From Blautia sp. (GTDB taxonomy: Bacteria; Bacillota; Clostridia; Lachnospirales; Lachnospiraceae): a stretch of DNA of 64,000 nucleotides. The DNA lies in the NCBI GenBank assembly GCA_023663685.1, contig JAMPHB010000002.1, forward strand, positions 226,392 through 290,391, in the 5' to 3' direction. How positions within the stretch are numbered: the first letter of the stretch is position 1; the number at the start of each line of letters is the position of its first letter. The notes below the pieces were generated by a model. That model had not been told where the DNA came from, made no database searches, and saw only the letters and a program-made list of their open reading frames with translations. This document shows positions 57,849 through 64,000 of the stretch, piece after piece. The position numbers were made by a program, and so were the translations under genes.

Positions 57849-58892
57849 TTACCGCCTTTCCTGCACGCCGGAAGCGGCGAGCGCCTCCCTCACATAATCC
57901 GTGGTCAGTATCTTCTCCACTGTCTCTTCGATATCCAGCCGCCTGGTATTGTGGGAGGTATAGGCGTCGCCTGCCATAGTCTGTACCTGCCCCCGCACAA
58001 AAAACTTGTCGTAGTTTAAGTCCCTGCCATCCGGCAGCACCCGGAAGTAATCCCCCATGTCCACGCTCCTCATGCACTCCTCGTTCGTCATCAGCGTCTC
58101 AAAAAGTTTTTCCCCGTGCCTGGTTCCGATCACACGCGTGCCGGTATCGCCAAACAGTTTCTGGACAGCCTTTGCCAGATCGCCGATCGTGGAGGCAGGC
58201 GACTTCTGCACAAACAGATCCCCGGGCTCCCCGTGTTCAAATGCAAACATCACCAGATCCACCGCCTCGTCCAGATTCATTAAAAACCGTGTCATATTCG
58301 GATCCGTGACTGTGACCGGATTTCCCTCCCGGATCTGGTCGATAAAAAGCGGTATGACAGACCCCCGGCTGCACATCACGTTCCCGTAGCGGGTACAGCA
58401 GATCGTCGTCTTTCCCGCCGCCCCCCGGGCGTTCGCCGCAATTACTTTCTCCATCATCGCCTTGCTGATTCCCATGGCGTTGATCGGGTAGGCCGCCTTG
58501 TCCGTGGACAGGCAGACCACCTTTTTCACACCGGCTTCCTCCGCCGCATGGAGCACATTGTCCGTCCCCTGCACATTTGTCTTTACGGCCTCCATCGGGA
58601 AAAATTCGCAGGAAGGCACCTGCTTTAGAGCCGCCGCGTGAAAAATATAATCCACGCCAGCCACCGCATCCCGCACAGACTGGATATTGCGCACATCTCC
58701 AATGTAAAACCTCACTTTTTGGGCAAGGAGCGGATGCTTCGCCTGCAGCTCATGGCGCATGTCGTCCTGCTTTTTCTCGTCTCTTGAAAAAATGCGGATC
58801 TCCGCCAGGTCGGAATCCAAAAAATGTTTGAGCACAGTGGAGCCAAAGGAGCCGGTGCCGCCGGTGATCATCAGTGTCTTGTCTTTAAACAT
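57849..58892 (-). CDS. capE: UDP-GlcNAc 4,6-dehydratase/5-epimerase, CapE type
   Basis: A 347-residue extended SDR enzyme, first step of UDP-L-FucNAc synthesis. LMITGGTGSFGSTVLKHFL (NAD loop), STDKAAYPINAMGISKAMMEK with Tyr/Lys-type catalytic context, and RYGNVMCSRGSVIPLF are typical of the CapE/WbjB group. GGAGG lies five bases before the ATG at 58892. It heads capE-capF-capG; a pseudogene on the other strand begins about 40 bases away. Confidence 0.94.
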   Translation of the reverse strand: MFKDKTLMITGGTGSFGSTVLKHFLDSDLAEIRIFSRDEKKQDDMRHELQAKHPLLAQKVRFYIGDVRNIQSVRDAVAGVDYIFHAAALKQVPSCEFFPMEAVKTNVQGTDNVLHAAEEAGVKKVVCLSTDKAAYPINAMGISKAMMEKVIAANARGAAGKTTICCTRYGNVMCSRGSVIPLFIDQIREGNPVTVTDPNMTRFLMNLDEAVDLVMFAFEHGEPGDLFVQKSPASTIGDLAKAVQKLFGDTGTRVIGTRHGEKLFETLMTNEECMRSVDMGDYFRVLPDGRDLNYDKFFVRGQVQTMAGDAYTSHNTRRLDIEETVEKILTTDYVREALAASGVQERR

Positions 58893-58933
58893 ATTTACCT
58901 CCAAATTTATAAAAAAACTGGCATAGCGCCACC

Positions 58934-59417
58934 GTGGACGCAATCAAAATCAATCTGCGGGACTATGCCGATATCCTGGAATACCAGGACGAATATACAC
59001 TCAGCAATGGAGCCCACCTCATTGACCTTCTTCTAATCAGGAAAAAGCCTGGAATTTCTCAGCTTTGTTACCCGGCATTTCCCTCGAAATGTATTCCGGC
59101 ATCTGCAAAAAGAATGCGGAAAAATAGTTGAAAAAATGGCTCCGGGGATATATTATGTACATAGGGATTACATGCACCAGTTATCCCGTGCAAGTGCAAA
59201 GAAAGGAGCGCCCCCTATGATATGTGAAGGACTTTTAGAATTATTCGGCACCAGTTCCGAAGAAATCATCGCCAATACAAAAAAGCAGGATGAAGAATTC
59301 TACAACGCCAAGCTTAAGGCCAAGGATGATTATTACCAGTCGCAGATCCAAAGCCTGCAGGAGCAGGTTGCGCAATTGCAGGCTGAAAGCGAACGCCTAA
59401 AGCAACAGCAGAATTAA
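58934..59417 (+). pseudogene. Degraded Rpn-like/YhgA-type nuclease family gene, frameshifted
   Basis: Frame one (from GTG 58934) reads DAIKINLRDYADILEYQDEYTLS and HLIDLLLIRKKP; near 59045 the sequence continues in the next frame as LEFLSFVTRHFPRN, VFRHLQKECGKIVEKMAPGIYYV, running to 59417 with a Gln/Glu-rich coiled tail. The joined order resembles Lachnospiraceae Rpn/PD-(D/E)XK-related proteins (GIYYV segment, C-terminal helical tail). Loss of one frame and a short middle argue for decay. Family call is moderate, from memory. A terminator-like hairpin follows at 59427-59456. Confidence 0.5.
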
Positions 59418-59426
59418 CCCTCTTTA

Positions 59427-59458
59427 TGGAGCCGCCGCTAAGGCGGCCTCCTTTTTAC
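59427..59458 (+). terminator. Terminator after the nuclease-like remnant
   Basis: GGAGCCGCC pairs with GGCGG-C-CTCC around GCTAA and is followed by TTTTT on the plus strand. Confidence 0.7.
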
Positions 59459-59862
59459 CTCTCCCTGCATATCTTCCCGTCCTCCACCCGGTACACCATG
59501 TCACACTCCTCGATCGTGGTCAGCCGGTGCGCAATAATGATCATGGTCTTCTTTCCATGGAGCGCATTGATGGACTCCATGATTGCCGCCTCCGTCTCGT
59601 TATCCAGCGCAGGAATCAGTTCCTCAATCTTCTTCCCGCTTACAATCATAACGCCTATCACACCCAGCATGGAGCAGACACTGAACATCTCGATGATCAG
59701 TCTCGGTGTACTCTATAGTATCGTGTTATACCTCTCTGCACGAATCTGTTTTGTGCCGCAGAAATCATAATTTCTCTCAAAAAAGGCTTCCTTATGGACG
59801 ACCTTGATTTCTTTCATTCCGTTGATTGCCTGCATCAGCCACTTGTTAAATCGTCTAAAAAT
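59455..59862 (-). pseudogene. ABC exporter/flippase remnant with internal deletion
   Basis: On the minus strand a transmembrane-domain end (WLMQAINGMKEIKVVHKEAF, RNYDFCGTKQIRAERYNTIL) meets an in-frame TAG at 59713-59715, continues STPRLIIEMFSVCSMLGVIG, VMIVSGKKIEELIPAL, and is joined directly to the last part of an ATP-binding domain (DNETEAAIMESINALHGKK, TMIIIAHRLTTIEECDMVYRV). Walker A, signature and Walker B are gone, so a large in-frame segment was deleted, probably at the short PAL-D junction. Homologous to fused permease/ATPase polysaccharide flippases. It marks a scar inside the polysaccharide locus. Confidence 0.8.
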
Positions 59863-59952
59863 CCATTATGCTCCCAGGCACGAAGGCAGGCTTGATATGA
59901 ATGAAATTGAACTTAATGCAATGACACACTAATGCCTCAAATACCTTTAATA

Positions 59953-60990
59953 TTATTTTTCAAACATATTTAAAAACTGCTCCAAACAATATATCTGCCA
60001 TTTTTGATTCCCAGTAAATTTTTCCATGTCGATATCCTTCCTAAATTCATAACGCCTTGGTCCCTTCCAGTCTTTAAAGTAAAAATCAACCGGTCTTGGC
60101 ATTGGAATTTTTTCTGGTATTTCAATGTCAGGATATTTTTTCCTATAGAGTTGTCTAATTAAATATTTCGATTCCCCTTTTCGTATCCTTTCTAAGTCAA
60201 GCGGTTCAGCCAGTACCATCTTTGCATAAGGATCTATGTATGGCATACCTGCCACTGCAAAAGCATTCTTATATGAACTCAATAATTCTATAAGCGACAC
60301 GTCTTTCATAAACTTTAAAAAATCTATTTTGTTTCCATTACGATATCGCTCGAACACATATGACATGTCATCCGGATCTGCCAAAACATCTTCTGGTTGC
60401 GTAAAAGTGTACCGCTTCATAAAATCTTCCCACAGCCAATCCTGCGCAAGCAGTTTGTCCATTCCCCCAAATATAAGATCCGCAGAAGCCCCTGTAACCA
60501 GCCTTTCCACCCCATCGCATTTTGCCTGAACTGCCGCCTGGTATAATTGCGGTTCAATCGAATGAACTGGTTCTGCCTTTCCCTTCATTAAAAGTGGGAG
60601 CGGTTCTGTCGCTACTTTCCAGTTAATATCCACATAATGCAGTCTTAATCCCCCCACTTTTGCATAATACTCTGCCCTCTCTAACTCTTCCCGCTGGTAG
60701 CTCCCTCCAAGAAATCGGAATGTATATGCGTCACACTCCCTCATGTAAGAAGCTAAAATCCCGCTGTCCATCCCTCCTGACAAAAGAATTCCCAGCTTCT
60801 CGTCTCTTAAAGAATCAAATGTCTTCTGAAGTTCAATATCTATATTTTCTTCTGTCTCGATTTGTATTTGTTCTCCTCTGCATATTACTTTTGCATCTTC
60901 ATGTTGCATTCCCTCATAAAAATCCATATCGTTTCTTTCAATATAGCGCAATGCTAAGTAAGAACTCATACAATATTTTTTATCGATCAT
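59953..60990 (-). CDS. Asparagine-synthase-like ATP-dependent ligase, no glutaminase domain
   Basis: A 345-residue N-type ATP pyrophosphatase. SGGMDS at residues 71-76 is the PP-loop; GASADLIFGGMD and SKYLIRQLYRKKYP follow asparagine synthase C-domains. The N-terminal class II glutaminase domain is replaced by about 60 unrelated residues, so ammonia must come from elsewhere or another nucleophile is used. Such proteins in surface-glycan loci (WbpG-like) amidate sugar residues. GGGAGG precedes the ATG at 60990. The DNA is AT-rich. The substrate is not known. Confidence 0.85.
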   Translation of the reverse strand: MIDKKYCMSSYLALRYIERNDMDFYEGMQHEDAKVICRGEQIQIETEENIDIELQKTFDSLRDEKLGILLSGGMDSGILASYMRECDAYTFRFLGGSYQREELERAEYYAKVGGLRLHYVDINWKVATEPLPLLMKGKAEPVHSIEPQLYQAAVQAKCDGVERLVTGASADLIFGGMDKLLAQDWLWEDFMKRYTFTQPEDVLADPDDMSYVFERYRNGNKIDFLKFMKDVSLIELLSSYKNAFAVAGMPYIDPYAKMVLAEPLDLERIRKGESKYLIRQLYRKKYPDIEIPEKIPMPRPVDFYFKDWKGPRRYEFRKDIDMEKFTGNQKWQIYCLEQFLNMFEK

Positions 60991-61049
60991 TACAGCTTCC
61001 TCCCAATGTTTTTTCTGCACATACTAATTTTTCCTAGTCTTTTATATAA

Positions 61050-61904
61050 TCACTGCACTAATTTTAATTGTTCTCCCGCAATCACTTGTATGCCCGTATT
61101 TGTTCCGTAACAGTATATGCAACACTCCATATATTTAGCTTTTTTTACATAATTTCTCAGGTTACGCCTCAATTTAGGATCATTTCTAACATCTATATAA
61201 TCCCCTTTAATTGGAGTAAATCCCTGAACGCCAGGTGCCACAATACTCCTTGAACAATGACCTATCCAGCCATTTTCCAAAGTCAAACACGTTTTAAATG
61301 CACACTCCTTAAATCTATTGGCAACCACTAAATCTCTATCTTCTCTTTTTACATCTTTCCCTAAACAATCCCATGTCCCATTCCCTTTTTCAAAATTGTA
61401 TACATCAAAAGATATATTATTTGCAGTACACCATAAACTCAATTCTTTAACATGATTCCCCTGAAACGCAGCTTCATAATTACTGATCCTCATTGTTATC
61501 TTTTTACTCTGTAAAAGCGGAATCAACTTGTCTCCTGGTATTATAGTTCCGTTTGTTGCGATATGAATATGATTAATTCTTTTTTCATTTACACAAAAAT
61601 CTAAAATTTTATCCAATTCAGGATAAATAAATGGTTCTCCCCCCTGGATTTGCAAAAGATGTATTTTCTTCACTGAACATAACACCTTAAATAAATCAGA
61701 TATTATATCATCTACGTTATACTTTAAGGTTTCAGGTAATGCGTAGGGGGAAAAATTTGCACACTCTTTGCATTTTAATGAACATGCCTGCCCAGTAATA
61801 AGAACCAAATACCCACCCGCGCCTACTATTTTGTCATAAATATTTTGAAAATTCTTTCTGCCTATAATCAATGTCAATAGCTTTTGAATGATTTGCTTAA
61901 ACAT
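61050..61904 (-). CDS. Radical SAM protein of a surface-glycan locus
   Basis: A 284-residue radical SAM enzyme. C41-x3-C45-x2-C48 (CSLKCKEC) binds the 4Fe-4S cluster; IQGGEPFIYPELDKIL is the SAM-binding GGE block; CCIYCYGT near the C-terminus may bind an auxiliary cluster as in SPASM/twitch enzymes. The reaction is unknown. It sits between the asparagine-synthase-like and cytidylyltransferase genes in an AT-rich segment. AGGAGAAG precedes the ATG. A role in sugar or lipid modification is inferred from context. Confidence 0.82.
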   Translation of the reverse strand: MFKQIIQKLLTLIIGRKNFQNIYDKIVGAGGYLVLITGQACSLKCKECANFSPYALPETLKYNVDDIISDLFKVLCSVKKIHLLQIQGGEPFIYPELDKILDFCVNEKRINHIHIATNGTIIPGDKLIPLLQSKKITMRISNYEAAFQGNHVKELSLWCTANNISFDVYNFEKGNGTWDCLGKDVKREDRDLVVANRFKECAFKTCLTLENGWIGHCSRSIVAPGVQGFTPIKGDYIDVRNDPKLRRNLRNYVKKAKYMECCIYCYGTNTGIQVIAGEQLKLVQ

Positions 61905-61923
61905 CTTCTTCTCCTTTCACCAT

Positions 61924-62358
61924 TTACTTCACATCTTCTAAATTGTAGCCTCGTAATTGGCTAAGCGCCCCCGCTATTTTTGTGGACGATATTCCCTGAG
62001 TATATGGAAAATATACAATCCTAATATCGGCTTGTTGAAATTCTTTTTCATACGAATTCCACTTTTGGGTTCCGTACCAGTCATCTCCCACAAATAGTAT
62101 TGATGCACCTATTTTTTTACATGCAGCAAGCTTATCCATATCATATTGAGGAACTGCCGCATCCACAAACTTACACGCCCTAATGATTTCAATTCTATCT
62201 TCAAATGGTATAAAAGAGTTCTTACCTTTATAAGATACCAATTCATCCGTAGTGACTCCCACCACCAATTTGTCGCACATTCCTTTAGCATTTTTTAACA
62301 GATTTAAATGTCCAATATGAAACAAATCATATACACCCGTTGTATATCCTATGACCAT
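61924..62358 (-). CDS. Cytidylyltransferase, TagD-like
   Basis: A 144-residue nucleotidyltransferase of the glycerol-3-phosphate cytidylyltransferase type. GYTTGVYDLFHIGHLNLLKNA contains the HxGH motif and ISSTKI the C-terminal ISSTx loop. It should activate a phosphorylated polyol or amino alcohol as a CDP derivative for transfer onto a glycan (for example glycerol phosphate); the substrate is not certain. It is nineteen bases from the radical SAM gene, in the same direction. Confidence 0.88.
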   Translation of the reverse strand: MVIGYTTGVYDLFHIGHLNLLKNAKGMCDKLVVGVTTDELVSYKGKNSFIPFEDRIEIIRACKFVDAAVPQYDMDKLAACKKIGASILFVGDDWYGTQKWNSYEKEFQQADIRIVYFPYTQGISSTKIAGALSQLRGYNLEDVK

Positions 62359-62384
62359 TTTTCTCTCCTCTTTTTCTACTCCTC

Positions 62385-63419
62385 TTAAAATGATTCTTCT
62401 AATGTTGATTTTTCTTTCTTATAATCAGAAAAATCATATAAATAATCTGGAAGCATTTTCTCTATATATGCAATATCTTTTTTCGCTTCATCTATCCCAA
62501 CATACAACTGTGTATTTCTAATAGAAATTTCAGGCTTAAAGATTTCTTTTATTCTCGAATGTTCTTTTATTCCCAAAAAATTTTCTATAATTTTTACCGT
62601 TTCATCATACTTATAAACCATATCCTCAAACTGTACCCTTAAAATCCGTTTATCATCCACTATCTTCTTTCGACAATATTTATAATAGCTCACAAACTCA
62701 TCTATATTCTGTGTTGGGCACCAATGGCAGATCACACACCATTTCTTATGATGAAACATATACACATCTCTTGGATCACGATCTACCACTATACATTTTG
62801 CGTTATCAAAATATTGCATCCCCGCACATGGATCATTTCCGGCAAACAACTGATTTACAAAAACCGGACGCTTTAAATCATAACCCATTTCTGCAAATAA
62901 CTGTTCTAAGTAGAATTTTGTTTCCCGAATAAAATTATCCGGCTCTATACTCAAATACATTGTCCGATCTATAAATGTATGTATCCTTTTTTTCTTTTTA
63001 ATCTGAATAGGATTCATAATTCGTTTTTCAAACAGTCTGTATTTAAGGGTTCGCCAGAAATTATTTGTCAAATACTCATCCATTCCCCAATAGCCAGTCC
63101 ATTTTAACTGTACTATTTTTTCAACATACTCCATAGATATGTCATAGAATTTATGATTTGTCCATCTGTTATAATAACCATGAGGCTCCCTATCTACCAT
63201 CTTTAAAAAATGTATAAATCTATTTATCGCTATATCAGAACTGAAAAAACGTTCTGGCGCCTGGCATAAATGATATTCCAAATCTAAAATTCCATCAGGA
63301 AGATATAACAGATTAAATTCATCCTGCATCCCACCTTGTATATCGTCATATTCTTGCAACAATGCTTCAACTGCTCCCGAACCAGTTGAACCCAGCCCAC
63401 TAATACTTATAACTTCCAT
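62385..63419 (-). CDS. Sulfotransferase-family protein
   Basis: A 344-residue protein with a P-loop-like start, ISGLGSTGSGAVEALL (residues about 6-21), matching the 5'-phosphosulfate loop, and IVVDRDPRDVYMFHHKKW, matching the 3'-phosphate loop of PAPS-dependent sulfotransferases. The middle is divergent. It may sulfate a sugar of the polysaccharide; no PAPS-synthesis genes are in the window. AT-rich codons contrast with the 1.6-59 kb region. Confidence 0.72.
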   Translation of the reverse strand: MEVISISGLGSTGSGAVEALLQEYDDIQGGMQDEFNLLYLPDGILDLEYHLCQAPERFFSSDIAINRFIHFLKMVDREPHGYYNRWTNHKFYDISMEYVEKIVQLKWTGYWGMDEYLTNNFWRTLKYRLFEKRIMNPIQIKKKKRIHTFIDRTMYLSIEPDNFIRETKFYLEQLFAEMGYDLKRPVFVNQLFAGNDPCAGMQYFDNAKCIVVDRDPRDVYMFHHKKWCVICHWCPTQNIDEFVSYYKYCRKKIVDDKRILRVQFEDMVYKYDETVKIIENFLGIKEHSRIKEIFKPEISIRNTQLYVGIDEAKKDIAYIEKMLPDYLYDFSDYKKEKSTLEESF

Positions 63420-63468
63420 TTTTACTCAATCCTTTCGATACCCATTTCGATAAAAACTGTGAACCAGC

Positions 63469-64000
63469 TTACATTCCCATCTTAAAAAAATCTACAATTA
63501 TATCTACCGTATATGCAGGTGTATTCATTGGATATAATTTATTTAAATCAACATAGTCAAAACTTTTTTGTTTGACATTTTGTACAAATTCTTCAAATTT
63601 TTTAACATTTTCTTCCATATTCTCACTTGTATACAATATCAATGCGTACGGATATCTTTCCAAATACTTTATGCACACATCATTTTCTTTAGGCGCAATA
63701 TGAATTATAGGTTTTGCAAAAGACATATAATAAAATAATTTTGAAGGAACAGCTCCTACATCTTCACTAAAATTATTTCCTATGCAAAGACAAATATCCA
63801 TCTTGCGCATTTCTTTATCTAAGAGTTCCTTTTCAATAGTATTATTCAAAAACACTCTATTCGGCATCTCTTCTTGGGCTTTTTTTACTTGTTCAACTGA
63901 TTCTGCATCATATCCGCTATAAAATATTACTCTAACTCCTATTTCACGCGAACAATTTCTTAATAAATCTAAAAAATATTGTGGTGTACGATAATATTTA
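63469..64000 (-). CDS. Glycosyltransferase, 5' end outside window
   Basis: The frame is open from the right edge to a stop at 63469, giving 177 visible residues of the C-terminal half. FLNNTIEKELLDKEMRKMDICLCIGNNFSED, VGAVPSKLFYYMSFAKPIIHI is typical of GT-B (GT4-like) glycosyltransferases, with the Pro-Ser-Lys-x-x-x-Tyr segment binding the nucleotide sugar. It follows the order glycosyltransferase, sulfotransferase, cytidylyltransferase in the leftward run. Donor and acceptor are unknown. Confidence 0.78.
   Translation of the reverse strand, partial: KYYRTPQYFLDLLRNCSREIGVRVIFYSGYDAESVEQVKKAQEEMPNRVFLNNTIEKELLDKEMRKMDICLCIGNNFSEDVGAVPSKLFYYMSFAKPIIHIAPKENDVCIKYLERYPYALILYTSENMEENVKKFEEFVQNVKQKSFDYVDLNKLYPMNTPAYTVDIIVDFFKMGM

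Overview
The window looks like a chromosomal segment of a spore-forming, anaerobic, moderately GC-rich Clostridia member, most likely a Lachnospiraceae relative. The basis is the gene order (plsX-acpP-rnc-smc-ftsY; holA-rpsT-gpr-spoIIP...lepA-hemW...hrcA-grpE-dnaK-dnaJ), the sporulation genes gpr and spoIIP, HrcA/CIRCE heat-shock control, several chemoreceptors and DUF4317-, DUF5058- and YgiT-like families. No rRNA, tRNA, CRISPR array or intact insertion sequence was found. Almost all genes lie on the minus strand, so the window reads as successive leftward operons.

Region by region: 1-1.6 kb is a scar of defence and toxin-antitoxin remnants: a partial nucleotidyltransferase, a 5'-truncated type III methyltransferase fused to a 5' fragment of hicA, and a tiny CxxC ORF. 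1.6-10.3 kb is an operon from plsX through acpP, rnc, smc, ftsY and ilvA to lgt (lipid precursor synthesis, RNA processing, chromosome condensation, protein targeting, lipoprotein maturation), started by a good promoter at plsX. 10.3-13.5 kb holds a DUF4317-like gene broken by an in-frame TAG, the DUF177-rpmF operon under a perfect consensus promoter, ackA, and a small coiled-coil/J-domain protein. 13.7-18.7 kb is hrcA-grpE-dnaK-dnaJ behind a CIRCE operator. 18.8-28.5 kb has a chemoreceptor, hemW, lepA, and a nucleoside-salvage cassette (udp, a second chemoreceptor, cdd, deoB, add) lying between spoIIP and lepA, two genes that are neighbours in Bacillus. 28.6-32.4 kb is spoIIP, gpr, rpsT (opposite strand, TTG start) and holA.

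32.5-38.7 kb contains an XRE/S24-like regulator, a Lon-like AAA+ ATPase without a protease domain in tandem with a soluble chemoreceptor, purA with a degV gene, and a Uma2 nuclease-like gene. 38.9-41.0 kb is groES-groEL with a second CIRCE; its promoter is built into the terminator hairpin of the preceding gene, as is the hrcA promoter. 41.1-51.4 kb reads gltB-gltD, two membrane proteins, an M20 amidohydrolase, a HAD phosphatase and a beta-carbonic anhydrase. 51.7-54.8 kb has a pentulose kinase with an AraD-type epimerase, and a secreted Asp-rich duplicated-domain protein. 54.9-55.4 kb is a decayed DUF4258/YgiT toxin-antitoxin pair.

55.4-64 kb is part of a surface-polysaccharide locus: capE-capF-capG (UDP-N-acetyl-L-fucosamine synthesis), a scar of two pseudogenes, then a clearly AT-rich, probably transferred segment with an asparagine-synthase-like ligase, a radical SAM enzyme, a TagD-like cytidylyltransferase, a sulfotransferase-like protein and a glycosyltransferase that runs off the right edge. 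This last set is the best candidate for poorly described chemistry. The most interesting regulatory signals are the promoter-in-terminator heat-shock modules and a leader with competing hairpins before the first chemoreceptor.
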